64,000 nt of DNA from Cohnella rhizosphaerae (GCF_029525575.1 NZ_JAPDIA010000009.1:310001-374000), one strand, 5' to 3'. Counted from the first letter of the stretch, positions 48,023-57,930 are shown. Made by a program: numbers and translations. The notes: generated by a model not told the origin, from the sequence alone.

Positions 48023-48757
48023 ATGAAGGAGAACAAGTACGACGACCCGCGTTTTTTTGAAAATTACAGCCGCATGCCGCGATCGGTCGGCGGCTTGGAG
48101 GCGGCAGGCGAGTGGGACGAGCTGCGTACGATGCTGCCGGATCTGGCGGGCAAGCGGATGCTGGATTTGGGCTGCGGCTACGGCTGGCATTGCCGGTACG
48201 CCCGGGAGCAGGGAGCAAGGTCCGCGGTCGGCGTCGACCTGTCCGAGAAGATGCTGGAGCGGGCGCGGGAGATGACCGATGATCCCGCGATCGCGTATGT
48301 GCGAAGCGGCATCGAGGATTTCGAATTTCCCATTGGTGCGTTCGACGTCGTGGTCAGCTCGCTGGCGCTGCATTACGTGGCGGACTTCGGCGAGATCTGC
48401 GAGGGCGTACGCGCTTGCCTCTCGCCCGGCGGAGCCTTCGTGTTCACCGTCGAGCATCCGACGTTTACGGCTTTGGAAGGGCAGGATTGGCACTACGGTC
48501 CGAACGGGGAGAAGCTGCATTGGCCGCTTGACCGCTACCATGAGGAAGGACCGCGGCTCGCGAGATTTTTGGGGCATGACGTCGTGAAGTACCACAGGAC
48601 CGTAGCCGGCTATCTGAATCCTTTAATCGAAACGGGCTTCCACGTCGACAAGCTGTCCGAGCTGAAGCCGACGGCAGACATGCTGGAGCGGCATCCGGCA
48701 TGGGCGGAGGAGGCGCGCCGCCCGATGTTCCTTTTGGTCGCGTCGACCAAGCTCTGA
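48023..48757 (+). CDS. Class I SAM-dependent methyltransferase
   Basis: About 244 residues; GAGGAGG lies 9 bases before the ATG at 48023. SAM motif I is MLDLGCGYGWHCRYA, followed by VGVDLSEKMLERAR and FDVVVSSLALHYV. It resembles the UbiE/COQ5-like small-molecule methyltransferases annotated widely in Bacilli. The substrate is unknown. Confidence 0.85.
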   Translation: MKENKYDDPRFFENYSRMPRSVGGLEAAGEWDELRTMLPDLAGKRMLDLGCGYGWHCRYAREQGARSAVGVDLSEKMLERAREMTDDPAIAYVRSGIEDFEFPIGAFDVVVSSLALHYVADFGEICEGVRACLSPGGAFVFTVEHPTFTALEGQDWHYGPNGEKLHWPLDRYHEEGPRLARFLGHDVVKYHRTVAGYLNPLIETGFHVDKLSELKPTADMLERHPAWAEEARRPMFLLVASTKL

Positions 48758-48796
48758 CGCGGCGGCGCATGGCCTCATTTAACGAGGTGAATCTAT

Positions 48797-49210
48797 TTAT
48801 GATAAAGGGAGGGTGCGCCGCCGGCTTGCGGCACTGACCCTTCCCCCGATGCGAACGGCAATATCCCGCGCGCGGACGGGGGCGTCGACGCCCCTGCGTT
48901 CATTTTCGCCGGGACTGAGCGCTTCCTTCACCGAGTGCGCGATCGTGTGCAAGACGTCGCCCACCTCTTGCGTCGTCTCGAGCAGCGGATCGACGGTATC
49001 GATGCGCCCTTTAACGTCCCTAACGGTTCGGTTAACGGTATGAATTAACGCAGTCGCCTCATGCGTAGCCTGAAGGGCGGACGTCTTGACGTCGACGAGC
49101 GTGCGATTCGCTTCGTCGAGCGTCGCCATCGTCTTTTTCATCGTCTTGACGGCGTAGACGACGAAGACCGACAGGGAGATCGAAGCGAGCGCCGCGCTTT
49201 TGCCGCGCAT
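48797..49210 (-). CDS. DUF948 general-stress-like membrane protein
   Basis: 137 residues with one N-terminal helix (ALASISLSVFVVYAV) and a long amphipathic helix rich in Thr, Val and Asp typical of DUF948. A GGGAGG site lies inside the end of the preceding gene, and the two are 3 bases apart. DUF948 proteins (YtxG type) are stress-induced. The C-terminus is basic. Confidence 0.75.
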   Translation of the reverse strand: MRGKSAALASISLSVFVVYAVKTMKKTMATLDEANRTLVDVKTSALQATHEATALIHTVNRTVRDVKGRIDTVDPLLETTQEVGDVLHTIAHSVKEALSPGENERRGVDAPVRARDIAVRIGGRVSAASRRRTLPLS

Positions 49211-49213
49211 CGG

Positions 49214-49855
49214 TCAGACCTCCCTGGAATCGTGGGGAATGACGAGTTCCTTCACGGGCGTCTGTACGTCGCCGTCCTTGGCATTGATATAGACGCGCAT
49301 CTCGTCGGCAGGCTCGTGAGCGGCTGCTGCCGGCAGCGGAGACTGCACGTACGAGACGGCCGTTGAACGGGGCCCGACGGCGCCGAAGGTCTGGAAGATG
49401 CGCTCTGCGTGCGCCCGATCCTCGGCGTTCGCCTTCACGATGACGAGCAGATGATCCTGCTCGACCAGCGTCTTGTAGATCTCCGCCTCGCGATCGGGGA
49501 TGCCGAGACCGACCAGGCCGCCGATGAGCGTGCCCGTGCTGCCGCCGACGGCCGCGCCGGCGATGACGGTCGCGATCGGACCGGCCGCGAGCAGCGGACC
49601 GAGACCCGGTATGAACAGCAGGCCAGCCGTGGCCAGGAGTCCGGCGGTTCCGCCGAGAAAGGCGCCCGCCACGCCGCCCGTGACCATGCCTTCCGCGCTG
49701 TTCGTGCCGGTGACCGTGTCTACGCGATGGACGGCTTCGCGTTTATGGCTGACGACGGAGATATCGTCCTTGTTCCAGCCTGCCGCCTTCAGCGCCTCGA
49801 TCGCGCCGATGACGTCCTGTTCGTTTCTAAACGTTCCAACGACCGGTGTATGCAT
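49214..49855 (-). CDS. YflT/GSP-17M-type general stress protein with glycine-zipper segment
   Basis: About 213 residues from the ATG at 49855 (GGAGG 8 bases upstream). The N-terminal YflT-like domain is VVGTFRNEQDVIGAIEALKAAGWNKDDISVV. A central Gly/Ala-rich hydrophobic segment of about 65 residues (GMVTGGVAGAFLGGTAG, GAAVGGSTGTLIGGLVGLG) can insert in membrane. The C-terminal part repeats the small alpha/beta domain. It forms an operon with the DUF948 gene. Confidence 0.8.
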   Translation of the reverse strand: MHTPVVGTFRNEQDVIGAIEALKAAGWNKDDISVVSHKREAVHRVDTVTGTNSAEGMVTGGVAGAFLGGTAGLLATAGLLFIPGLGPLLAAGPIATVIAGAAVGGSTGTLIGGLVGLGIPDREAEIYKTLVEQDHLLVIVKANAEDRAHAERIFQTFGAVGPRSTAVSYVQSPLPAAAAHEPADEMRVYINAKDGDVQTPVKELVIPHDSREV

Positions 49856-50003
49856 CGCAATCGCCTCCATTGTGTTTTTTGCTGGCCGCGCCAGCTGAAT
49901 ACTGATACTTCACCACGTTGCAATTGGAAATAACAGGGTGGACAAGCGGTGGGCGAACAATATTTTCGGAGGCTTGTACAACACGGCGTACATCGTCGAT
50001 CGA

Positions 50004-50086
50004 GATCGACAGTTTGCCGGTCGATGGGGTTAAAGTACCGCAAGTATGCACGTAGATCGACAGTTGGCGGGCCGGCGGGGTTGAAG
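50004..50086. repeat. Direct repeat of about 32 bp, 51-bp period
   Basis: GATCGACAGTT..C.GG.C..GGGGTT.AAG is present at 50004-50035 and 50055-50086 in the intergenic space between the stress operon and PPK2. No coding function was seen. Confidence 0.55.
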
Positions 50087-50105
50087 GGGGGCGAGTGTGT
50101 GCCGC

Positions 50106-50144
50106 GAAAAACAAAGAACCTGCCGGGCACGACGGCAGGTTCTT
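50106..50144 (-). terminator. Terminator of the PPK2 gene
   Basis: On the minus strand AAGAACCTGCC pairs with GGCAGGTTCTT (50114-50124 and 50134-50144), followed by a T-rich stretch. Confidence 0.8.
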
Positions 50145-50151
50145 AAGTATG

Positions 50152-51681
50152 CTAAACTTCCTTCGGCCTCCGGCCGCGTCTGCTCGGCGGCTTCGGCGCG
50201 GTCGGCTCGCTGGGCACATCCTCGGTCGCGGCTTGTACCGGTGCCTCGGCTTCGGCGGCGGCCTGCTTCCTTGTACCCCGCGTTCTCCCGGCAGTCTTCC
50301 GCGTTCCCAAAGCCGCTGTCGCGCCCGCCGCTGCCGATTTTTCGCCCGTCGCTGTCTCGCCAGCTTCCGCGGATTTTCCACGCGGCGCCGCTTCGCCAGT
50401 CTTTGCCGGTTTTCCACCAGCCGCCGTCTCGCCTGCCGCCGCCGTTTTTTTTGCTCGCCGCTTGACGGCCGGTGTTCGGCGCTTTGTCGGCGGCGGGTTT
50501 CCTGCCGCCGCGGGGCGCTCTGCCCTTTGCAGTCTTCGGGCCGACATCCGCAGGCACGCCTTCGGCCGTCTCCGAGCCAGCGTCCGCCGGTTCGCTGTGC
50601 AAGGCTTCCCCGTCGACGGCGGCTTTTTCGTTCCCGCCGCTCGCTTCCCGCTCGCCCGCCGCTTCGCCGCCGGCCCCGGTCGCCAGGGCTTCCGCAGCCG
50701 CTGCCTCCGGAACATCCCGCCGCTCATCGCTCTCGGCATCCTGCAGGCCATCGCTTTTGGCATCCCGCCGCTCATCGCCCTTGGCATCCTGCAGGCCATC
50801 GCCCTCGGCATCCCGCCGCTCGCCGCCCTTGGCATCCTTGCGCTTGGCGGCTAACAGCTTGGCCCGCGTTTCCTCGTCCAGATCCAGCTCTCCGAAATGC
50901 TCGATATCGATCTCCGGATACGCGAGGTCCAGCGACTCGAACGCCTCGGTTATAATTTTCAGCACGCGGTAATCGCGGTACCAGCGCTTGTCGGCAGGGA
51001 CGATATGCCAAGGGTTGCGCTTCGTGCCGGTCGCCTCGAAGACGTCTTCGTAAGCGCGGACGTATTCGTCCCAATGCCGCCGCTCCTTGAGGTCGTTCGG
51101 ATCGAACTTCCACAGTTTGTCGGGCCGGGTCAGCCGATCCTGCAGCTTTTCCAGCTGAAATTCCTTGGAGATATGGAGAAAAATTTTGATGACCAGCACG
51201 CCGCTGTCCGCGAGCAGCTTTTCGAAGTGCTTGATATGGGCCAGGCGCCGTTCGGTTTCTTTTTTTATCGATGAGGCCGTGAACCCGGGTGATTAACACT
51301 TCCTCGTAATAGGAGCGGTTGAAGGAGGCGATGTATCCCTTTTGGGGGACCAGCTTGTGCGTTCGCCACAGGAAGTCGTGGGCCGCTTCCTCCGCGGTCG
51401 GCGTCTTGAAGCTCTCGGCTCGGTAGCCCTGCGGATTGAGCGCGGACAACACCTTTTTTTACCGTGCCGTCCTTACCGCTGCAGTCCATCCCCTGGAACA
51501 CGATCAGCACGCCGTGCGAACGGCTGGCATACAGCTTTTCCTGCGCTTCCTGCAGTCTGTCGCGAAGAACCTCCATCTCCGCTTCAGCCTGTTCCTTGCT
51601 CTCGATATCGCCCGTATCGCGGGGATCGAAATCCTTCAGGGAAACGTGACGCTTGCGGTCAAGCCTGGTGCGGTCGGCCAT
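50152..51681 (-). CDS. PPK2 polyphosphate kinase with long Ala/Lys-rich C-terminal tail (three frame breaks)
   Basis: Corrected length is 508 residues: a PPK2 core of about 275 plus a low-complexity tail of about 230. Walker A is GMDCSGKDG (64-72); NPQGYRAESFKTPTAEE and FNRSYYEEVLITRVHG are typical of class III-like PPK2 enzymes that move phosphate between polyphosphate and nucleotides. Three T runs on the plus strand carry one extra base each: 51454-51460, 51260-51266 and 50445-50452. The tail first has 24-bp-unit repeats (DAKGDERRDAKSDGLQD), then AKTGEAAPRGKSAEAGE-type Ala/Lys/Gly sequence, ending RRGRRPKEV. Such tails resemble histone H1 or AlgP. PPK2 usually ends near residue 280, so the tail is a real oddity. 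Confidence 0.85.
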
Positions 51682-51847
51682 GCGCTCTCCTCCGATTCTC
51701 GCTCGAATATGTGTCTGACTTGATGCTCGTTTATACGATTATAGCACTCCTTGCCTGAAAACCGGAATCGCGCAAAGCGCGTCGAAAGGAGCGTTCTATG
51801 CTATCATTTTACTCATAAGGAATCGGAGCTCCCGAGGAGGGAACGGC

Positions 51848-52357
51848 TTGCTTATTCGCGTACTCGAAGAGGAAGATGCAAGCGTCTATCGGCAAATTCG
51901 TTTAACCGCGCTCAGGACCGATCCGGACGCGTACGGATCGACCTATGAGCGGGAGGCGCGGTTCGCGTTGGAAACGTTCGCCGAACGGATCAAGCCCGGC
52001 GCCGCACGGTTCACGCTGGGCGCTGTCGGCGACGGAGGCGGCGGGACGCTGGCCGGCATCGCGTCGTTCGTCCGGGAGGAGAGCTTAAAGACCTCGCATA
52101 AAGGCAACGTGTACGGCGTGTACGTGGCGCCGGAGATGCGAGGCGCGGGCGTCGGCAGAGCGCTGATGCTCGATCTCATCGGCCAAGCGCGCGCGCTCGA
52201 CGGACTGGAGCAGCTCAATCTGGCCGTCATGTCGGACAACTTGGCGGCCAAGCGGCTGTACGCCTCCGTCGGCTTCGAGCCGTACGGCGTGGAACGGCGC
52301 GCGTTGAAGTACGGCGGGCGATACTTCGACGAGGATTTTATGGCGTTGCGGCTGTGA
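51848..52357 (+). CDS. GNAT-family N-acetyltransferase
   Basis: 169 residues with a TTG start supported by GAGGAGG 8 bases upstream. The acetyl-CoA loop is VYVAPEMRGAGVGRALM, followed by LNLAVMSDNLAAKRLYASVGFEPYG. The acceptor is unknown. Confidence 0.88.
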   Translation: MLIRVLEEEDASVYRQIRLTALRTDPDAYGSTYEREARFALETFAERIKPGAARFTLGAVGDGGGGTLAGIASFVREESLKTSHKGNVYGVYVAPEMRGAGVGRALMLDLIGQARALDGLEQLNLAVMSDNLAAKRLYASVGFEPYGVERRALKYGGRYFDEDFMALRL

Positions 52358-52496
52358 ACGGACGTCCGGGCGGTCCGGCAAAAAAAATTTTTTGAATGCA
52401 TGTCGATTCGGCCGCCAGGCGTTCGTCGTGTTTATGTAAGCGAAGGAAACGCCAGCCGATGAAGCTGCCGGTTCCCATCCAAAGGAGGAAAACAAA

Positions 52497-52931
52497 ATGC
52501 GTTTTATGATGATCGTCAAGGGAACGTCGGATTCGGAAGCGGGCGTCATGCCGAGCGAGGAGCTGGTCGCGGCGATGCAGCGGTACAACGAAGAGCTTGC
52601 CAAGGCAGGCGTCCTGGTGGCCGCCGACGGGCTCCATCCCACTTCGTCGGCCATTCGGATCTCCTACCCGGAGGCGGGAGGCAAGCCCAAGATTACGGAC
52701 GGACCGTTCACCGAAGCCAAGGAGATTATCGCCGGATTTACGATGATCGAGGTGAAGTCGAAGGAAGAAGCGCTCGAGTGGGCGCTCCGGATGCCGGATC
52801 CGCACGGGTTCGGGCAAGGTCAAATCGAGCTTCGGCAGATTTTCGACATGAGCGATTTGACGCAGGATCCGGGGATGCTGGCCAAGGAACATGCGCTGCG
52901 CGAGCGGCTTGAAGGACCGCGCCGGACGTGA
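52497..52931 (+). CDS. DGPF/YCII-domain protein
   Basis: 144 residues; an AAAGGAGG site precedes the ATG. The YCII/DGPF fold has MRFMMIVKG at the start, DGPFTEAKEIIAGF (the DGPF motif) and ALEWALRMPDPHGFGQGQIELRQI. Its function is unknown; these proteins typically accompany ECF42 sigma factors. Its stop overlaps the start of the sigma factor gene. Confidence 0.9.
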   Translation: MRFMMIVKGTSDSEAGVMPSEELVAAMQRYNEELAKAGVLVAADGLHPTSSAIRISYPEAGGKPKITDGPFTEAKEIIAGFTMIEVKSKEEALEWALRMPDPHGFGQGQIELRQIFDMSDLTQDPGMLAKEHALRERLEGPRRT

Positions 52932-54185
52932 GCGACCGGGCCGCGCACCGCGCGATCGACGCTGTCTGGCGAATCGAGTCGGCCAAGCTGATCGCACGCC
53001 TGGCGACGATGGTTCGCGATGTCGGCCTGGCGGAGGACCTGGCGCAGGACGCGCTCTTGATCGCGCTCGAACGGTGGCCGGAGACGGGCATTCCGGACAA
53101 CCCGGGGGCATGGCTTATGACGACGGCGAAGCGACGGGCGATCGACTTGCTGCGGAGGAACAAGCTGCGGGAACGCAAGTACGAGGAATACGGGCGCGCC
53201 AGCCCCTTGTATACGGAGGACGATGTGGAAAAGGAGTCGGGGGAGATCGGCGACGAGCTGCTCCGACTTATCTTCGCCGCCTGCCATCCGTCGCTCTCGC
53301 GCGAATCGCGCGTGGCGCTGACTTTACGCCTGCTGGGGGGGGCTTACGACGGAAGAGATCGCGCATGCGTATCTCGTCCCCGAGCCGACGGTCGCGCAGC
53401 GGATCGTCCGCGCGAAGAAGACGCTAGGCGCGGCGCGCGCGACGTTTGACGCGCCCGAGGGGAAGGCGCTGGAGGAACGTCTCTCCTCGGTGCTCGAGGT
53501 TGTCTATCTGATGTACAACGAAGGATATTCGGCAACGTCGGGCGGAAACTGGATTCGTCCGACGCTCTGCCAGGAGGCGCTGCGTCTCGGCCGGATGCTG
53601 GCGGAGGCGGTGCAAGGGGAGCCGGAGGTGCACGGTCTTGTCGCCCTGATGGAGATCCAGTCGTCGCGCTTTAAGACGCGCATCGGTCCGTCGGGCGAGC
53701 CGGTCTTGCTCATGGATCAGAATCGCGCGCTTTGGGACCGGCTGCTGATTCGGCGAGGTCTGGCTGCGCTCGAGCGCGCACGCAGCCTGGGCCGTCCGCT
53801 CGGGCCGTACGCGCTCCAAGCCGCGATCGCCGCCTGCCATGCGCAGGCAAAGGCGCCGGGGGACACCGACTGGGCCCGAATCGCGGCGCTCTACGAAGCG
53901 CTGTCGCGCGTCGCGCCTTCGCCCGTCGTCGAGCTGAACCGCGCCGTCGCGATCGCGATGGCGTTCGGACCGGCCATCGGGCTGCGGATCGTCGACGAGC
54001 TGAACGACGAGCCCGCCTTGCGTGACTATTACTTGCTGCCGAGCGTTCGCGGGGATTTGCTCGCGAAGCTCGGGCGCATGGAGGAGGCGCGCGCGGCGTT
54101 CGAGCGGGCCGCCTCCATGACGCAGAATGTGCCGGAGCAAGAGCTGATGCGAAGGCGCGCGGCGGAATGCGCGGAGCGACAATAA
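52928..54185 (+). CDS. ECF42-type RNA polymerase sigma factor (one frame break)
   Basis: Corrected length is 418 residues. The GTG start overlaps the preceding TGA. Sigma region 2 is ESAKLIARLATMVRDVGLAEDLAQDALLIALERWP; region 4 has LTTEEIAHAYLVPEPTVAQRIVRAKKTL once an extra G in the run 53335-53342 is removed. The long C-terminal TPR-like half (ALSRVAPSPVVELNRAVAIAM) is characteristic of ECF42, which lacks an anti-sigma gene and relies on this extension. It sits between two DGPF genes, its usual neighbours. Confidence 0.9.
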
Positions 54186-54374
54186 CCATATAGAAGCGAG
54201 GATTGGACGAACGGTGAAGAGCGACTCGAACCGTACGGAACGGTTTGGCGATATCCAAGACGGAACGCGGATCGCCTACGATGCGGTCGGTCGATGGACG
54301 CGCTCGCGCCGGTGCTGAAGTCGTTCTTCCTCGCCTGAGCCGTCGCTTGAAATTCACTCAAGGAGGCGATGCAT

Positions 54375-54815
54375 ATGCGATTTATGATCCTGATCAGGGC
54401 GAACGCGCGCTTCGAGGCTGGCATCGGGCCGGCTGGCGAACGGGCCGCGGCTTTTGCGGCTTACCTCCGGGAAATGAAGGCGGCTGGCGTCCTCATCGAG
54501 TCCGCCAGCCTGCTGCCCAGCGCCGACGGGCTCCGGTTGACGTATTCGCAAGCGGAAGGTCCGCCGGCGATGACGGCGGGACCGTTCTGCGACGCGGAAG
54601 GACAGGTCGCGGGGTACATGCTGCTGGAGGCCGACTCGGAACGGGAGGCATACGCCTGGGCGGCGGGAATGCCCGACCCCTATGGCTTCGGAGAAGGCGG
54701 GATCGAGCTGCGCCGGCTTCGCGATACGGCCGTGCCGCCGTTCGCCGCAAGCTTGAACCCGATCGAGGCCGACCTGCGCGACCAGATCGGCGCTTTAAGG
54801 AATTCGCACGAATAA
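54375..54815 (+). CDS. Second DGPF/YCII-domain protein
   Basis: About 146 residues from the ATG at 54375, 8 bases after AAGGAGG; an ATG at 54369 is too close to that site. It is related to the protein at 52497 (MRFMILIRA, MPDPYGFGEGGIELRRL), with the motif here AGPFCDAEGQVAGY. It is likely in the ECF42 regulon. The bases 54186-54374 contain no recognised gene. Confidence 0.88.
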   Translation: MRFMILIRANARFEAGIGPAGERAAAFAAYLREMKAAGVLIESASLLPSADGLRLTYSQAEGPPAMTAGPFCDAEGQVAGYMLLEADSEREAYAWAAGMPDPYGFGEGGIELRRLRDTAVPPFAASLNPIEADLRDQIGALRNSHE

Positions 54816-54837
54816 GCACACGATAGGAGCTGTTGAC

Positions 54838-55179
54838 ATGAACCCTGAAGTCGCGCAATTTATCGCCGATCTCAAAGAGCCTTGGCAGGCCGAGCGCTGC
54901 AATGCGCTGCGGGAGCTTACGCTTGCGGTCATTCCGGACGCGTTGGAGCGCATGCAGTACAAGAAGCCCCATTACCTCAAAAACGGCAAGTACGCCGCCG
55001 TCATTTCGACGTCGAAGGACGCGGTAAGCTACACGGTCTTTAACGCAGCGGGCGTCGCGTTCCCCGAAGGCGCCTGGAGCGGTCCGCCGGAACGCAAGAC
55101 GATCAAGATCGGGAAGGCGCAGGACGTGGACAAGGAGGCGCTGGCGGACTTGCTTCGGCAAGCGTCGGCTGCCTTGTAA
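54838..55179 (+). CDS. DUF1801 (YdhG-like) protein
   Basis: 113 residues with AGGAG before the ATG. The DUF1801 fold has VAQFIADLKEPWQAERCNALRELTLAVIPDALERMQYKKPHYL. The fold is like the SRPBCC-independent iron-chaperone-like frataxin family in some databases, but function is unknown. Confidence 0.75.
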   Translation: MNPEVAQFIADLKEPWQAERCNALRELTLAVIPDALERMQYKKPHYLKNGKYAAVISTSKDAVSYTVFNAAGVAFPEGAWSGPPERKTIKIGKAQDVDKEALADLLRQASAAL

Positions 55180-55256
55180 ACGGGGTCAGCTGATTTTCCG
55201 TTGACAGATCTTCCATTTTTGAGCATAATCGAATCAAAGAAAGAAACGGGGAAGCG

Positions 55257-55302
55257 CCCCGTCAGAGCCGAACACGAACCGTGTCGCTTTGACGGGGTTT
55301 TT
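55257..55302 (+). terminator. Terminator after the DUF1801 gene
   Basis: CCCCGTCA pairs with TGACGGGG over a 25-base, partly self-pairing loop, then T5. Confidence 0.8.
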
Positions 55303-55322
55303 CTGTCAGGAGGATGCCTGGG

Positions 55323-55945
55323 ATGGATGACAAAAAAACGACCGGAAGACAAAAAAAAGACCGGAGGATCGGGTCGGCGAGCAGCAGGTGACGTACGACG
55401 TTTATGCTGCGATGCCGGACGACGGCTTGCGCTACGAAGTACTGGACGGTTCGCTGGAGCTCATGTCGCCGGGACCGAACACTTCGCATCAGATACTGAG
55501 TTACAATTTGCAGTTTACGCTAGCTGGCAGTTGCAGAGCGGAATATCTCATTTTAAGCGCGCCGCTCGATGTCATCCTCAGTCCTACCAACGTCGTGCAG
55601 CCCGACCTGATCTTCATTCGTCCGGAGCGCGCCGATATCGTGACCAAGCGGGGCATCGAGGGGCCGCCGGACCTGGTCGTCGAGATTCTGTCGCCCGGCT
55701 CGCGTCACCGGGACCGCGTCCGCAAGCTTCGAATCTATGAAAAGCATGGCGTGCCTGAGTATTGGATCCTCGACCCTGGCGCCCAGACCCTGGAGCAGCA
55801 TCTGTTGCAGGGCGACCGCTTCGAGCTCAGCCGCGTATACGAAGGCGAAGATACAGTCTCGTCGGACAGGCTGCCCTGCGTGTCGTTCACGGTCGCCGGA
55901 CTGTTCGACGATCCGACCCTGCGGCGGTTGCTTTCCTCGAACTGA
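55323..55945 (+). CDS. Uma2-family endonuclease-like protein (two frame breaks)
   Basis: Corrected length is 206 residues. AGGAGG at 55308-55313 supports the ATG at 55323. Removing one A from each of the runs 55332-55338 and 55351-55358 gives MDDKKRPEDKKRPEDRVGE joined to the main frame, a neat duplicated KKRPED leader. The PD-(D/E)XK nuclease-like core has YEVLDGSLELMSPGPNTSHQ, VQPDLIFIRPER, GPPDLVVEILSPGS and RVRKLRIYEKHGVPEYWILDP. Uma2 proteins are abundant in cyanobacteria and scattered in Bacilli; their function is not established. Confidence 0.88.
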
Positions 55946-56001
55946 ATCTCCGCCGTTCCTGCGCAGTCTATAATAGGTGCGCCCGAGCATTTCCTCTCGG
56001 G

Positions 56002-57930
56002 TTAAGGTTCCGACACATGCTTGCGAAATGAAAGAGAAAGATCAAGCGCGCGCGATCTGGCGTCGTATGCGGCGATATCGGTCTTGCCGTTGCCGTCGAA
56101 GTCGGCGGCGATTCCGATGCGGCCGCGTCCCGCGGCCCAGGGACCGTAGGCGTTGTCTATCGGCTTGAATCGGCCGGCGCCTTCGTTTGCGTAGACGCGC
56201 CAGACGCCGGTTTTAGCGGTATACGAGATCAAGTCGTCGAGACCGTCACCGTCCGTGTCGCCGACGAGCAACTGTTCGCCCTTTTTCAAGGGAACTCCCT
56301 TTACGGCGATAACGGGGCCCCTGGTCGAATCTCGCGCGTCCGCCGGCGCGATGGACAAGCCGCCTTCGGACAGCGACGAATAGAGCGCGTCGTCGCTCTC
56401 CATGCTCAAGAAGCGGCCCGCATAGAGCACGGCGTCTGCGGGGAGAGCGGTCAACTGTTCGGCGGAGGAGGCCAAGCGGCCGTCCCTGTACGAATCGGAA
56501 ACGAGCTTGCCGTCGCTGCTCGCCGCAAAAGCAACGCTGCCGTCCTGCGTCCGAATCGGCAGCAGCCGGTCAAGACCTGTCGGCAGCTTGCCCGCGGGCG
56601 CGGGATCGGCGAACCGGCCGTCTTCGGCCATGCTGACGCGCACCGCTCCCGTCACGGGATCGTACGCGACGAGATCCTGTCTGCCGTCGGCGTTCATATC
56701 GGCCAGCAGCAGCCGCTCCTGCGGCGGAAACGCGGCTTTGAGCCAAACCTGCGCCGCCGCCTGCGGCCGGTTGCGGGGGGTGCCGTAGTCGCCGAGAATG
56801 ACCGAGATCCGATGCGCCTCGCGTACGACGACGTCCGCATGGCCGCTCCCGGTCACGTCTCCCGACAGCACGTCTTCCGCGGTCGTGCCGAGCGGGAGCG
56901 TCACCCGGTGAGCGGGCGTGAAGGGGACGACCTCGTTCAGCGACATCCACCGGTAGCCCTCCCTTTCAAGCCCTTCCACAAGCCGGTGCAGCTTGGATGA
57001 CGCGCCGTCTTCTTTGTAACGATAGACCGGCAGACCGTCCGACATTTGCGTCCGTCCGTCCGCGCCCGTCACCGCCTCGAGCGCGGGGAACTCGAGGAAC
57101 GGGTGGAAAAAGAGCGAGGCTAGCCCGTCGAACGTTTTCGCCTTTCTCAGCAGCTTGTCGACCGAAGCATCGTCCGTAATATAGTCGAGCGGAGCGGGCA
57201 CGTAGACCGAACCGAGACTGTCCTGCCCGTACGTATTGCGGCTCTCGTATACGTTCATGTCCTTGAAAGACCGAAGGGAGAACAGGTCTGGCTGATAAAG
57301 GATGCCGACGTACGAGCGGAACACCTTTTCCTGCGCTCGCGTATCCCGGTAATGCGGCGATTCCCAGAATGCGGGACGTAGCCCGGCCCGTTCGAAGGCC
57401 GCCAGGCTGCGTTCGATGCGGGCGGCGGCATAGCCGGCATCCTTGGTCTCGGACGCGCCCGGAACTTTGAATTCGTAACCGGTGCCGGAATTCTGGCCGT
57501 CGCCCTTCATGACGGTATCCCCGTATTGGTGGGTATAGCCGTGCATGCCCAGCACGCCGCCGTTGTCTTCGGCCTGTCTGAGCAGTCGGATCAGCGATTG
57601 CGTAAGGGCGTCGGGCTGCGGATCGTCGATGCCGCGCTCTTGCCAGACGCCGTCGCTTCCAAGGCGGATGCTCCGCGGGATGACGGCCATTTGAAAAGGG
57701 ATGCCTTCGGATTCGATATAATCCAGCACCGCGCGCAGCTTGCCCAGATTTTCTGGCGTGCCGTATTCGCCGCCGGGACCGATATCCTCGAGCCGCAGTA
57801 TGGCGTGACGTTTGTCCTTGTTCGGATAAATATTCGTACCCGTATACGTCAGGGCGTACAAGGTCGCGGCGACGGCAATGGCCGCGCCGCCGGCGATCAT
57901 GCCCGCCCATTTCCATCGTTTTCGTATCAA
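56002..57930 (-). CDS. Membrane-anchored DUF2334 deacetylase-like protein with FG-GAP repeats
   Basis: 642 residues. One N-terminal helix (WAGMIAGGAAIAVAATLYAL) anchors or exports it. The DUF2334/polysaccharide-deacetylase-like domain (about 40-340) has AILRLEDIGPGGEY and LGMHGYTHQYGD, which hold the Asp and the His-x3-His metal ligands expected for a de-N-acetylase. The C-terminal half carries VCBS/FG-GAP-type repeats with calcium-loop signatures (DMNADGRQD, DTDGDGLDD, DFDGNGKTD), as in integrin-like propellers. It is divergent from the alkaline phosphatase gene. A cell-wall or exopolysaccharide substrate is likely. Confidence 0.82.
   Translation of the reverse strand: MIRKRWKWAGMIAGGAAIAVAATLYALTYTGTNIYPNKDKRHAILRLEDIGPGGEYGTPENLGKLRAVLDYIESEGIPFQMAVIPRSIRLGSDGVWQERGIDDPQPDALTQSLIRLLRQAEDNGGVLGMHGYTHQYGDTVMKGDGQNSGTGYEFKVPGASETKDAGYAAARIERSLAAFERAGLRPAFWESPHYRDTRAQEKVFRSYVGILYQPDLFSLRSFKDMNVYESRNTYGQDSLGSVYVPAPLDYITDDASVDKLLRKAKTFDGLASLFFHPFLEFPALEAVTGADGRTQMSDGLPVYRYKEDGASSKLHRLVEGLEREGYRWMSLNEVVPFTPAHRVTLPLGTTAEDVLSGDVTGSGHADVVVREAHRISVILGDYGTPRNRPQAAAQVWLKAAFPPQERLLLADMNADGRQDLVAYDPVTGAVRVSMAEDGRFADPAPAGKLPTGLDRLLPIRTQDGSVAFAASSDGKLVSDSYRDGRLASSAEQLTALPADAVLYAGRFLSMESDDALYSSLSEGGLSIAPADARDSTRGPVIAVKGVPLKKGEQLLVGDTDGDGLDDLISYTAKTGVWRVYANEGAGRFKPIDNAYGPWAAGRGRIGIAADFDGNGKTDIAAYDARSRALDLSLSFRKHVSEP

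Noticed and set aside
54207..54335. Short frame between the sigma factor and second DGPF gene
   Set aside because: No family resemblance, no good start site, and a stop before the next AAGGAGG site.
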